Assembly: GCA_032719365.1 (NCBI GenBank)
Contig: CM064863.1
Location: 24,933,137 to 24,997,136, forward strand
Source: Prinsepia uniflora
Taxonomy: Eukaryota; Streptophyta; Magnoliopsida; Rosales; Rosaceae
Direction of reading: 5' to 3'
Length of the DNA: 64,000 nucleotides
The translations under genes were made by a program, and so were the position numbers. The notes below the pieces were generated by a model. That model searched no databases. It had not been told where the DNA came from and was given only the letters and a program-made list of their open reading frames with translations. Every line of letters begins with the position of its first letter. The stretch's first letter is position 1. Shown here in pieces: positions 26,999-40,219 of the stretch.

Positions 26999-27926
26999 CT
27001 CTCTCTTTCTTTCTTTCTTTCTCTCTCTCTCTCTCTCTCCTCCATGTGACCATTGCACCTCCCCTTCTGGTCGACTCATTTCGAGGTCCAATTCATAGAA
27101 TCCGAGGTCAGTGTTTTGTTCAACTTGATGATGTTAGCGGATTGGTAGTGGTTTTTGAGGTGAAAGGTAGCCCAAGGCGGCGGATCGACGAGAAGAAGTT
27201 GGCTGAAAGTTCAAGACCAGTTTCCAGCCAAATCAGGTACCTTCTTTCCAATCTAGCCTTAGGTTTGGATTCCTCACAAAAAATAGATGAATTTACATAT
27301 GTTGATCATCAAAAACAATTCAGAAATAAGAACGTTAGGAAGGTTTAAAATTTTGGCAAAAAATGGAGTTTTCTGGTGGCTCCAACGAACTAGACGGCGA
27401 CGCCGCAAGGTGGCGCACAAGGGCACCAGTTGTCTTCTCTAGTCGAAAATTCAGCAAGGAATATTCTTCCTTCGATAGAATATTCTTTCGGCGACAAAAT
27501 ATTACTCCACTGATAGAATATGCATCCGATGACGGAATATCCAATTCAAGTTAATGGAATACTCCCTAGTGGAATATTTTGTCAGGAGGGAATATTCCTC
27601 CAATCCTTAGAGGCACGTGGAAAAGGCACATGAGGCATTCCCATGGCCAACGATGTAACTGTTTTCATGCTTTTGATGATACAAATCTACTAGCTCTGGT
27701 TTCAAGTCAATCAGACACCATTTGGGGGTATTTCTATGCGTCCAAAGTGACGATGTCTATATTTAGGGTGCATTTTAACTCTTGGGGTTATGGGAGATCG
27801 AATTTGGTTTCGGGAGAGCCAGAAGAACCAAGACATTGGATTATGGCTTAGGAAGAATTGGGAGAGTTCGGGAATCAAAATAGGGCTCAGAAATAGCCGA
27901 TGACAAAACTCTTTTTTGAACCACTT
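26999..27926 (+). mobile_element. 3' LTR of element B, segment 2
   Basis: Resumes with the rest of the CT tract and 'ggtcgactcatttc', then follows 8475-9210 of the 5' LTR (the 'ggaatattcctcc' and 'gacgatgtct' blocks recur). The exact junction with fragment M is within about 27890-27926. Confidence 0.75.
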
Positions 27927-29290
27927 TGATAACCATACCCAGTCCTGCTCCTGTCTGACAACCAATTCTAAGTTCCAGAATTATTATCTTGATATATGAA
28001 CTAAACATCATTTTTCCTTCTGGGGTCACCGCCCACACCAACCCATCGACTCTGACGAATAATGGAATTTGATATTCCAGCTTATTCTGAGTCCTTAAAT
28101 GATATCTCGGCACTTTTCGAGTCCCTTCCTGACATCCTAATCTTATAAGGAATCCATATCATATCTCCCAAAATCTCAGAGGATTCACACGTACTTAAAC
28201 CAAAAACACCGTCACTTCGGACGTCATAAACTATCCTAAAACAATATTCAATTTCCTTAAAAATTGTACCAATGGATCCCTAATTTCCCAAGGATTTACT
28301 TTCATGTTGGCTAGAGCCGGAGGAGGACCGCCACATGCTGCCACACACCGGAGGATGATCGGTACAGTGCCTCTCAAGCGCATGGACTTGCAATCACAGA
28401 TGTACTTGTTGTCAACCTCGAGCTGGGTCAATCTAGTTCTCTATAATTGGGTTCCTATTTGGAACACTAACCTGATGCGATTTTCATCCATTTTTACCTC
28501 TTGTTTCATATGTAATATGTTCAATAGAATTTAATGATTACGAACCTTTTTTCATTATCAAAATGATAAAATCTTTCCTCAAACTACACAAAATTGAACT
28601 CGAAAATTTTCCCCAAGTTCAAGCTTTGTATTGTGCTAGTTTCGCGTTTGAAACCTACGAATTTGGACTGGGACTGCTTGCACAGGTCTGAGGAATCCAC
28701 TGCTGACCTTAGTTTGAGCCTTTAGGGGAGTGTAGGTCTGACCATGTTTCATTGTTGGAATCGTGTTCCAGGTGGTTTCCCTCAACCCCTGGAGAAAGAC
28801 TTACTCATCCCCGTTAGTCCAATTAACCGCCCAACTCGCTGATCTTTCCTTTCCCTCTTTGGTTTTTCGCTTCCGAAACCATGGGTCCATTTCTTTGTTC
28901 TGTCCTTTATTTAAACAAACACAAATCAAGGTGCTTGAATCCACCTTCCAACCTCCCTAAGGTGACACTTTTCCCCCTAGTCCTCCCCCATAATTCTTGG
29001 TGACTTAGCAACATCATCTTAGGTAAAATTACCAAACTTCCTATGTCTTTTTTCTAAAATTACCAAAATACCTTGAATGTCTAGACCTGTAACTTGATCA
29101 AATGGTCTTCATTTTCCACATGCCACTTGTTTATGAACTCGTGAGTTTGAGACTCACAACGGTTCAATCAAAATTTCTGAGAAGTTTCCCTAACTTAATA
29201 TTGACTTTGGTACCATTAATAAAAATAGGGGTAAATCTGTCAATTCCTAATTTATTTTCTAAAAATTCCTCAAGTTTTTGGGACGGGTCT
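27927..29290 (-). mobile_element. Truncated minus-strand LTR fragment (M)
   Basis: The left end, 'gaaccactt' then 'tgataaccatacccagtcct', corresponds to the primer-binding-site edge and early bases of LTR C (14045-14100) with about 20 bases lost. The right end 'ttttgggacgggtct' is the eroded GGACGGGTCCTTACA terminus. At about 1.36 kb it is roughly half the usual length. It sits inside the B 3' LTR. Open frames here (28304-28534, 28763-28960) are not supported. Confidence 0.6.
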
Positions 29291-29767
29291 AGGGGAGGCA
29301 TGATATTGGGTTAGCTAGTTAGGATATCAGATTAGGACTTAAGATGAGTTGGGATACCGAATTGGGACTTTAGACGAGTCAAAGATACATGATTAGGACT
29401 CTAGATGAGTTAGGATACCAGATTAGTCGAATTGGAATATTGGATTGGAACTCTAGATGATTCAGAATACCGGATTAGGACTCTAGACGAGTCGGGATAC
29501 TAGATTGGGACTCTAGACGAGTCAGAATACTAGATTGAGACTCTAGACGAGTGGGGATACTGAATTGGGGCTCTAGATGAGCTACCAGATTCAGAATACC
29601 GAATTTGGATTCTAAAAAAGTTGGGATACCATATTGGGACTCTGGACAGATTGAGATATCGATTAGGAACTCGGGAAGAGTTTGAAAAGTTGATGGGTTA
29701 CCAGGACCCAACATGAAAACTCATGAGCAGGGAGTTGTGGCCGATTTGAGCCAATGATTAAACCATG
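29291..29767 (+). mobile_element. 3' LTR of element B, segment 3 (truncated)
   Basis: Returns to the B LTR, with the 30-bp minisatellite at 29320-29660 (about ten or eleven units, more degenerate than in the 5' LTR) and the 'gatgggttac' and 'aatgattaaaccatg' phrases matching 9560-9635. It stops at 29767, where LTR H begins. The last roughly 240 bp of LTR B are not found in the window. Confidence 0.7.
29320..29660 (+). repeat. 30-bp minisatellite, 3' LTR copy
   Basis: Same 30-bp unit as 9283-9545 ('gactctagacgagtcgggat' core), with more units and more drift, including some changed unit lengths. Confidence 0.8.
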
Positions 29768-29788
29768 TGTAATGACCCAAACCTTAAT
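29768..29788 (+). mobile_element. LTR H, first 21 bases
   Basis: TGTAATGACCC is the degenerate start of a plus-strand LTR. It is cut after TTAAT (29784-29788), the left target duplication of LTR G; LTR H resumes at 48308. Confidence 0.6.
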
Positions 29789-29899
29789 TGACAGGACCCA
29801 ACATGAAAACTCACGAACAGTACACTTGGACCCTGCTCATGTCAGACAAAAACGTTGTCAGACAAGGGATAAATGCAAGTTTTGCTGATTCATGCCTCC
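29789..29899 (-). mobile_element. LTR G, segment 1
   Basis: Starts TGACAGGACCC, the minus-strand LTR end, and runs to the insertion of LTR D. Flanked on the left by TTAAT, repeated exactly at 48308-48312. Confidence 0.75.
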
Positions 29900-32654
29900 T
29901 GACACGACCCATCCCAATCCCCTCAGGATTAACGTGGGATGTGCCATGCTCCCATCTAAGCCAAGTGTAACACGATGGGCTAGACCATCTAACCCACACG
30001 GGACACGAAGGCCAAAAAAGTAATAACCCAAACCTTAGCCCACTCGGGCTTCTAGAGTGCGCCAGGATCAGTGACAAAGTGTGATGTCTCGGTCTCTACT
30101 ATAGCCCGCATCCGCGATCAACCTGAAGGGCATTAAAAACCCTAAAAGCTATGAGTGGACAAAAATAAATAATTTAATAAAAATCATTTCATAAAAGAAG
30201 ACATTTATGCCTTTCACTTGAAAACCATGCATGCATACGAAAACCAGTTAATTCAAATATAATAAAACCGTTTATAAAACCAAAGCCATTTCCTTCCTCA
30301 AATCATTAGGGCTTTAGCCCAAAACCATAAAATCACCAAGTATGGGAACTCAGTCCAAAATAGTAAATCCAAATCATGTGGGTCACTGCCCAAATCCATT
30401 AACACAGAAACACCACTTGATAAATCCAATAAATCTGTAATCCAAATACCAATCCTCGGCATCCCAGATGCCTAGCGTCCCAGACGTCATATCATGGTTT
30501 AAGGCTACGCGAGCCACCCAAGGTCTCTCCAGGCCAAGCTCTAACATCCCAGATGTCTGACTTCCTAGATGTCTAATCATAGGAATCCTACTCCTGAGTC
30601 ACTATATGGTCTGGTCACTCCGTGCAATGACCCCTCGCGGGCAATGCGCCGTGACTACCCCAATATCCCATACATGTGGAGGAGACCATCAACATATCCA
30701 TAGATAAGGATGGTATATGGAAAACATTTTATAAAAATCCTTTCAAAATCTTTCAAAAGGGCTATGCCCGGAATTTCCATAAATGAAATTTCTCAAATCC
30801 AAATCCATTTAGGGTCTCCAAACCCGAAATCACATTTATAAACCACAATTGGGACTCATGCCCAATATGATACTCAACTGGGCCTCGAGCCCGATACTTC
30901 ATTAAATAAAATAGATTCCAAGTCTGATAGTTTCCAAATCAAATGGGTCTCATGCCCAATTCCATATTTCCAAATCCAAAACCATTACATTAAACCACCA
31001 TTGAAATCCCAGCACGTATAACACAGTATAAAACCATAAATATCGAAATACGTGCAAACACATAAATACGAAATACCATAATCATAGTCATCATAAATCA
31101 CATATAGAAAACATATAAAATAGTTATGCATGCCATAAGCCTCACCGAGGCTAATTCACCGTCTTTGAACTTCCAAACTTGTCCAAATCACACCCGAAGG
31201 TCACTAACTATCAATATAAGTCCATACGATAAAACCCCAAAACTCCCGGAAAAGTCAACGTGTCCCAGACACATTTCCTGAGGTAAAAAACCTCGATTTG
31301 ACCAGCCTAACGATCTTTGATCGACCGGAAACCACCACCATTAGATCCGGATCGTCGAAACTCTTCGAATGACACTGGTCCCACCTCAAAAATAGCACTT
31401 ACGCGGCCCCACGTGCTTGGTCAATGCGAAAATCAACTGTTGACGTCAGCGGTCAACGGCTAACATCTCACGTCATTGCTGACGTCAGCATGACATCATC
31501 ACTGACAACTCTGATAGTGCCACATGTCAGCATGCTACATATCCACGTCAGTGACATGTTAGTGACACGTGGAAGCCCGTGATTGGGCCACGTAATTGAC
31601 ATGTCAGTGCTAATTGTGCACTAACATGTGACACTTGTTGCCATCCCATAGGTCCACCTTTAACAGCTGTCAGATGATGACGTCAAATGATGACATCATC
31701 ATCGTCTTCAATCTTCATCCAGGTCTATAATTCGGGTCGCGTATACCCACGGATTCGACCCGACTCCAGATCCTTTGATTCTCAACCAAAATCGATCTCA
31801 TTTCTTCCTATAACATCGTCTAAACAATCCTAATCGATCTATGGACCCAGAATCGTGAAATCAGGCTTAGATTTTACCTGCGAACCCTTGAACAGTACGA
31901 CCAAACTTTCTCCGTCGACTTCTCTCAGTTCCAGCCACCGTTGCCCTCGGTTCCAGTCCTAGACGACTTGTACAGCCACCAAAAACACCAATGGATGGTT
32001 AAAATCGCTCAACAACCACTAAAAATTGATACTCCAATTTTGAACGTAAACTCACCATATCGAGTTCTCTAGCCACCGTCCACGACGGTCCATCCCGTTA
32101 GTACCGTCACGATCGTCTCCCTTCACTCTCTCTTTTTCATTCACACACCAGCCGCATCAGAAGAGGATTGAAGGTGTTTGATGTGGGATTGGGTTACACG
32201 GTTTTGGGTAGGGGTTCACGGTTATGGGAAAAACAGAGAGGATGACTGATGATAAAGATGATGACCCAAAACATTGGGGTAGATGGGTGACACTTGTCAC
32301 TCATCTGGTGGGTCCTCCTCAGAATGTTTTTCCAATCTAAACAATCCACGTGTCGAAATCCTCGGTTTGCATTTAATAGTTCCAACCTCCATTTTAGACC
32401 CGTAACTTTCCCGTCGAACGTCCAATTTCGACGTTCCACCTGTCTACAGACCTGTAATGTCATGATCTACGTAACAATCCTCGGCCCTCGTGCATTTGAC
32501 TCCCTAATTCAAAAGTCAACATTTTGCCCAATCCAAAGGGCAAAATTGTCATTTTACGTCGTCCCACCAAATTCTCTCGATTAATTCCCGATTAGTCACG
32601 CTAATCCTTAATTAATTACTAAATAAATCCCGAAATTCAGGACTAGTCGTTACA
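29900..32654 (-). mobile_element. Solo LTR D
   Basis: 2755 bp, TGACACGACCC...GTCGTTACA. Flanks CCTCC (29895-29899) and CATCC (32655-32659) form a 5-bp target duplication with one mismatch. LTR G continues on both sides, so only one LTR was left after recombination. It contains GTGAGTGGAC at about 30154, an RY box at about 30229, a module cluster of the type 'gggactcatgcccaatatga' (30770-30990) and the palindrome at 32282-32305. Confidence 0.85.
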
Positions 32655-32961
32655 CATCCTCCTCTTGAGCCTCGATCTCCGTGTAGCTGCCCTAGAGGGT
32701 TACAAAACCAAAAAACTTGAGAGTGGACAAAAAGGAATAGTTTAAAAACATAATTAGAAAATGTTAAACATTTACCCTCCTTTTTCAAAAACCATGCATG
32801 CATACCAAAACTAGGTCAAAATCGTTTCACTTCGATTAGAACAAAACTCAGTTTATCATCTCAAAATACGTGAAAAGAATTCTCAAATCAATAGTCATTA
32901 AACCATCTAAAACCTCTACCTTGGTAAGTTGATATAACCATCACCACAAGAACAGTACGTC
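32655..32961 (-). mobile_element. LTR G, segment 2
   Basis: Continues LTR G between D and E: 'gagcctcgatctcc', GAGAGTGGAC (about 32720) and ATGCATGCAT (32793 region). Ends in ACGTC, the left target duplication of element E. Confidence 0.7.
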
Positions 32962-35653
32962 TGACAAGACCTATCCTAATCCCCCTGGATTATCACAGGA
33001 TGTACTTACTCTTATTTGACACCGCGTGTCAGACAAGGGATAACAACCGTATCCCGTTTGGGGTTATCCAAAGTACGCAAGGATCTGTGGCGGCATGTTA
33101 TGTCTCGGTCTTTGCTACAAGCCACATCCGCGATTAACCTAAAGGGTATAAAAAACAATAAAAGCTGTGAGTGGACAAAAATAATCATTTATAATTTTTT
33201 TTATCAAAAAGACATTTATACGCTTCACGTAAAAGCATACATGCATCAGAAATAGTATTTCAAATACTTTCTCAAAAGTAAGACATATTGCTTTTCAAAA
33301 CAAAACACAGTGAAAAATGCTTCTCAATCGAAGCCATGTCCTCAGTAGGGTCGCAGCCTAAAAATAAAACACGTAGGACCTTAGCCCAATTATAAAACCA
33401 TGTGGGATCTCATCCCATCATCATCAGTTTCATCAGTCACGATTCTAATCCCAGCAACGCGTGCCCATAAGTTCAAGGACTGCTCAGATCCTGAGCATGT
33501 AGCCGTGAACACATCACCGACCGACAATCACCAGATCGTCGTGAACATATCATCGATCTATCTCATATACCGCACCCCGGAGTCGAGCCTTCCTCGGTTT
33601 CCACCTCTCCCGCTGCTCGATAGCAGGCACATCGTGACCTCTCCGAAGCTCGGAGGCGAGCATATCTCCAGGGTGCTCTATGAGGAAATATATTCGCAAC
33701 TGGAGGGCAGGCCCTGTAGTAAAATTCGAGTCTTAAACTCAAAATCATAGAGACACAAGCCCGAATATCATCAATAGGGTCACAAGCCCGAAATAACATC
33801 AAATAGGTCACAAGCCCGAAATATCATCAAATGGGTCACAAGCCCGAAAACAGTGTCTACCAACACTTCATAAACCCAGGATTCCTTGAATCCTATCTAA
33901 TCTGCAACTAGGTCTCATGCCCGAAATAACTTTTATAAATCCAGGATTCCTCGAATCCTATCAAATTCACAACTGGGTCTCATGCCTGAATCATAACTGG
34001 ACCATAGCCCGATATATCTCATGTTTGACAATACTTTAAGTCAAAACATAAATCTATTGGGTCATACGCCTGAAAGATATTTCTAAATTCAAAAACCATT
34101 TCACGATTCAAAACACTTTCCAAAATCATCCTTGACTTCAGTCCAAGTCAAGTCTTATCAATTGGGACTCATGCCCGAATATCGATTTCACGCATCTCCG
34201 TGAAATCATTCAAAATCGATAATTAATCCTTAGTTTCACGCCTCTCCGTGAAACCACCAAAATCTTATAAAATGCATGCACGTATAAAACTCGGTCTAAT
34301 CCAAAATATTATATAAAATGTAAATCTCGAAATACGTGCGATATGACGGCATTTACTACGAAAATGCCCAATCATATCCAAAACATCATGCATTCAATGC
34401 ATCTTAAATCATGATTATAAAACAAATAAAACATTTATGCATGCATCATATTTATAAAGCAAACGTCACCTCATAAACTGTCCAAGCTACGCGCTCCGAT
34501 CCTCGCGTCATAACCCATTTTGGACTAATCCATACTCTCTGGGCCGTCCGGACCTGTCCAATTCATACTCGAAGGTCACTATCAACCTATACAAGTCCAT
34601 ATCAAAGACCCTCACACATCCTAGAATGGTCAACGTGTCCCGAACACGCTTCCCAAGGCTAAAAACCTCTAAATGACCTGTCAAACGATCTATGATCGAC
34701 CTGAAACCACCACTATTAGATTCAGATCGTTGAAACCTTTCGAACAAGACCGATTTGACCCCAAAATTCGTGCCTATGCGCCCCTATGCTTTGGTCAAAG
34801 TTCGGTCAACCAAAAAGTCAACGGTCAACGCTAACATTAGCAAAGTCAACGCTGACGTCACGGTCAATGGTTTACAGACAGCGGGTTAGAGTTTTGGCCA
34901 AATTTTGAATTGATGTTCCGGCCTGAAATTCAAGAAAGTACCCCGTTTTGAAGATATGGCCTCCTAAATTTTCGGCCGAACTTTGAATTGATGTTCCAGC
35001 CATTCCCGTCATCCAAAACCTTCCATTCTTGCACCTACAACCTCGTATGAGCTCCAAGAACACAAACCTAGGCTTAGAATCGATTCAAATGTCCAAAAAA
35101 AAAAACCCAAAATCAAAGTCCACCGTTTTACCTTATTTTTTGCATTTTTCAGCCACTCGCGTGGCGGCTTCGCTGTCCCCTGTCGTCTCTCAGTCTCCCT
35201 CTCATCGCCTCAGTCTTTCTATGGTCTCAAGTAAGGATGAAGATGATGTTGGTGGGGGGTGGGTACGATTTTGGGAAGAAAATGAAATGAAGATGAATGA
35301 GTGAAGATGATGAGGTTGCATGTATGTATGAAAATGGGCCCTAGAGTGGGTGACAAGTGTCACTCATCCTATGGTCCAAAATCAGATATTTTAGGCCCCA
35401 TTAAAGGCAAGCCATTCAAAGATCGTACAATCTTAAATAGTTCATGAAACTTTTCGTGACCTTTAACTTTCCCGTACGATGTTCGATTTTGACTTGTCAC
35501 CTGTCTACGTACTCGTATCGTCTTGATCTACGTAATGGTCCTTGGTCCTTGTGCATTTGAACTCCCGAGTCAAAAGTTAAATTTTTCGCTCAATTACATT
35601 TTGATAATCCATCATTAACCTTAATTAATCTTGATTCAGGACGGGTTCTTACA
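32962..35653 (-). mobile_element. 3' LTR of element E (E1)
   Basis: 2692 bp, TGACAAGACC...GTTCTTACA. A purine tract on the minus strand begins at 35654, so this is the 3' LTR in element sense. It shows GTGAGTGGAC (about 33167), a hairpin (33015-33033), repeated 'ggtcacaagcccgaaatatc' modules (33740-33860 and beyond) and the palindrome at 35345-35368. Confidence 0.87.
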
Positions 35654-37550
35654 ATCTACCCTCCTTAAAATAATTTCATTCTCGAAATTCAAATCGTCTT
35701 CAATCCATGCCCAAACTGCGAAACTCCAATCCTACCTTCATCCCGAGGTATACGTGAAAGCCTCTATCCAGAGTATGCACCAACATCAACGTCATTCAAA
35801 GTTAACTACAATCCAACGGTCAATGCTGAAACTCAGCTCAATCCTCTATGACCGTATCCAAAAGTGATATGCTGTCACTGGAAACCTCCAATGCTTAATC
35901 TTCAGTCTTGAATGAGACATCGACACTCGTCGATCTCACCTGTCACTCACGTAGGTGTACCATGAGTCCAATCTAACAAGTCATTATTACCGTCCAGTTC
36001 GGCTGACATTCCAGGCCGACAATCCTGCTATACCAAGCTAACCTCTTATACAATTTCTAAGCCTGACAATCCTTCTCATCTGATAATCCCAGCTGACATC
36101 TCGTTCAACATTCAATATGTCTATTGTACTCAACATCTGATCTAGCAATCATGCTTCTGATCCTGTTGTACCAAACTGACATCACACGTCCTGTCTCACA
36201 AGATGGTTCCCAACGTCCAACACACTCACGATGTCCAGAACATTCACGATGCACCGTCGTGTCCAACCGGTAACTCCCACTACGCTTCCGTTGCGCAACT
36301 CTGACTTGCTCTAGAGTCCTATCAGGATACCTCGTACCACCCATCGACCAAAGCTATGAGCCTGACTCCTCACGAGTCTCAACTGGCATCTCACTCATCC
36401 TAAACATCACTGGACCCCATCAAATACTTACTCTAGCAGAGATAATCACATACACATATACAACCACCAGGCTTCATCTAGCCCATCATGGCCCTGAGCT
36501 CCATGCTCGCATAATCATTGAACCCTCTCAAGCCACTCTACACTAGCACACAGTATTCAATGCCTGGTCCTCGTACTCAACGTGCAATCAACATCGGACC
36601 TCGTCCGATTACCATATCATGTCCATCTCGGACTCAATCTGGTGATCATACTACATCAATCAGATGATCAACACTCAACAATCTCGATGTTCAACATGCA
36701 TTACTTGTAGGTGTATCCATAACACAGCAATCACATAGGCACTCTTAGGCCTACTCAAGGATTGCACTCACGCAATGTCCTACCACATGCCCATATCCAT
36801 ACATCTCATCTCTGTCTACACATGGCTAGCATGCCAATCACGCTTCAACATTGGAGCATATCTGTCTGATCTCTATCCTAGACAGATCATACATTATACT
36901 CAATGTCTTTTCTGAGTTCTCGTGGTCCCTCGGCCAACTCCAAGACACTTCAAGACCAACCAACTCACGTCTTCCAAGACGTACCAATCCGGACCTCGAC
37001 CCCATCCCGATAATCTAAAAGGGTCAGATTCTAAAATCGTGTTGTAAACCGCCAAGCCAGCCTCTGTGTCTCACTTGAACACTATCCAACAACACTCCAC
37101 AGTCATTTACCACCAGTACAATCTCTCTATCTGGAGCCATAACGAGCCTGCAAACATCCTACTCGAGTCATCGACTATTCATATTTTCCAGAATGATACC
37201 CGACGTATCGTCATCATTGGTTAACACCAATCCAACACAATCTCTATCCTCAACCAATTCATTCTATAGCCCAAATCAGTTCAAAATGTCTTAATGCAAA
37301 AGCATCTTGATTCTCTAAATCCACGGCCAACACGATCCACACTAGCTTTCTAAGTTAGCGTACCATGACCCATAACACCAACATGGGTCCACCAAATTTG
37401 ATGCCCACTCATCATGTTAGTTGATGGTGTCACCTTCCGTTCTTCAACTCGTTCAAATCTGGCCCACACTTGGGTGTCAAGTTCTTACACCCTCTTTAAA
37501 CCTAAGAAAAATCGAGAAGTCTCGTTCTCTAACCAATATCATGGATAGCT
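35654..37550 (-). mobile_element. Interior of element E, part 1, with polypurine tract
   Basis: Minus-strand purine tract at 35654-35668 (TTAAGGAGGGTAGAT). No coding motif. On the plus strand it is C- and A-rich, mirroring the G/T-rich sense strand of element A. It is interrupted by solo LTR F; TAGCT at 37546-37550 is the left target duplication. Confidence 0.72.
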
Positions 37551-40219
37551 TGTAACGACCAGTCCTGAATATTGGGATTAAATATTAATTAATTATGGAT
37601 TTCGTATGACTAATCGGGGATTAGTTGAATGAATTCGGAAAGACGGTGTAAAATGACCGTTTTGCCCCTAGACTTGGGCAAAATGTTGACTTTTGACTCG
37701 AGGAGTCAAACATACGTGGGCCAAGGACCGTTACATAGATCAGGACGTTACTAGTACGTAGACAGGTGGCACGTCGAAATCGGACTTTAGACGGGGAAGT
37801 TATGGTTACGGGACCGAAATTGGGAACTTATGTCTCAAGATTCGAATTAAATATTAATTAAAATCTGATTGGCTAATTAATTAATGTGGGACCCTTGGTT
37901 GAGTGACACTTGTCACTCATCCCATTGGTCCTTGCCCCTAAATCATGGATCTGGTTTGTGATTGGACCATTTGCATTAAAATATATATTAGTATTATTTT
38001 ATATTTTCCCTCACATATTCTCTCCTCCCTTCCCGTGCACTCCCTCTATTTTCTTTCTAAACAAACACTCATCACCCCCTCTAAACCTTACCAAATGCTT
38101 GTAAACCATGAATGAAAATGAATGGGGATGGTGAGACGGCCACAGTGGTGACCACAGCGGTGCACGACAGCCGAGGTAAGTGTTTTCCCCAAGGACCTTG
38201 TCTTGGTTCAAAAATGGCAAGCCATGTTTTATTGATTGTTCATCGATTTGGATGACCATAGGGTGTTCCTAGGACTCAGACAAGTCGAATAGGCCTGGTA
38301 TAAAGGCCAGAGGTGGCCGGAGGCATGAGAACATGGCCGAGGAAGGTTGGCCGATTCAAACATCGATCGAGAAGGTGAGTTTGATGCTTGATTTTCATAT
38401 TTTGAAATCATAGATCGATATGAAAGGACTAGATGAAACTATAGGAATGAAAGAGGATGAAAACAGACCAAAAACATAGGAGATATGGCCCTGAACCGGT
38501 CATGCGGTTTGGTTGGATCGGCTGTACAGTAGACCGGTCTGGACTGGTTCAGCCACAGGTTAAAAATGCACTATACACCGGCACGTGGACCACACGCGCA
38601 ATACCTTTGGGCGGTGCATGGGGGCGCGTGGGGCACTTCTGCGACATGTGATCAACATATGAAATCATTCTTTCGATGTAACGAACATTTTGGACTGGTT
38701 TCGCGTCAATCGGACACCGTTTCGAGGTAGTTTTGGGTGTCCGAAGGTTTAGGATCGCGTTTAAATACGTTTAAAAATCTGCGAAAATTATGGGGATTTA
38801 ATGGAAGGTTGTTGGAAGTGTTAGTGACCTCAGAATGTGATTTGGACAGGTCCGGGAGTTCGGGTGATGATGATTTAGCCCGGGGACGCTTATGGCACGT
38901 ATATGGAGGCTGTAGTGTAGGATGGTCTGTGAGTGGACATTGTTTTCTAAACTGAGATGCATGAATAACTGTTTTATATGTTTTATATATGTGATTTCTA
39001 TGATGATGATTGTGATATTGGTGATTTACATATTTGCACATATTTCTAGGTGATTTACGTATTTGTATGTATATCATGGTTTATGGGTTTAACACTGTGG
39101 TTATACGTGCTTGTGGTTTCAGTGATGGTTTGATGAAATGGTTTTGCATTTGAAAAGGTGAACTCGGGCATAAGACCCATTTTTTTTTTTGGAAACCCTC
39201 GGACATGAAGTCCATATGAGTTATATTATCGAGCCAGGGGCTCAGTTGGTTTACAAAATCGGGCATGAGGCCCAATTGTTTTTTATGAATGTGATTTCGG
39301 GTCGGGGACCCATAAATGGATTTGGATTTGAGAAATAGGATTTGGGGATTACGATGGTTTTATGGAAATCCCGGGCATAGGCCCATTTGAACAGTTTGAG
39401 ATGATTTATGAAATGTCTTCCATATACCATCCTTATATCTATGGATTATCTCATCCAGTCGTCTGGGACGCTGGAGTGGTCACGGCGCATTGCCTGCGAG
39501 GGGTCACTGCACGGAGCGACCAGATCGTATAGTGACTCAGGAGCAGGATTGCTAGACGTTTGGGATGTCAGACATCTGGGATGTCAGAGATTGACTCGGG
39601 TTGAGACCTCGGGGTAGCACGCGTAGCTTGGACCGTGACATGACGTCTGGGACGTCAGGTGTCTAGGACGCTAGGCATCTGGGATGCCGAGGATTGGTAT
39701 ATACTGGTATTGGATTGAATTGTGATTCATGGCTTTACTGGATTATGTATGTGGATTTCAGATTTATGGGATTTATGAAATGGTATTTCATTGTTGGTGG
39801 TTTTGGGCAGTGGCCCACTTACTTGGATTTACGGTTTTGGGTTGAGTTTCCACATACTTGGATTTATGATTTTGGGCTATGGCTCTGATGATGATTTAAT
39901 TAAAGTAAATGGTTTGATTATTGGTTTTCGAATGCATGCATGCGTTAAGGGCATAAATGTCTTCTTATGAAATGGGTTTTATTAAATTATTTATTTTCGT
40001 CCACTCACAGTTTTTAATGGTTTTAATGTCCTTCAGGTTGATCGCGGATGCAGGCTGTAGCACAGACTGAGACATCACACTCCTCCACCGATCCTGGCGC
40101 GCTCTGGAAGCCCCGAATGGGCTGCGGTTTCGAGTTATCCTTTGTCTGACACTTCGTGTCAGATGGGAGCATGGCACATCCCGAGTTAATCCCGAGGGGA
40201 TATGGGATGGGTTGTGTCA
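37551..40219 (+). mobile_element. Solo LTR F
   Basis: 2669 bp, TGTAACGACCAG...GTTGTGTCA, with a perfect 5-bp target duplication TAGCT (37546-37550 and 40220-40224). It shows the palindrome (37900-37920), an A/T-rich TATA region (37978-38000), GTGAGTGGAC (38929-38938), a module cluster of 'gggcatgaggccc' type (39160-39400), RY repeats (39932-39943), GTCCACTCAC (39999-40008) and a hairpin (40145-40163). It is opposite in orientation to its host E. Confidence 0.92.

Noticed and set aside
35029..35304. 91-codon frame with a Ser-rich stretch and acidic tail
   Set aside because: It lies antisense inside LTR E1 at a position where sister LTRs also carry variable sequence; no family motif.
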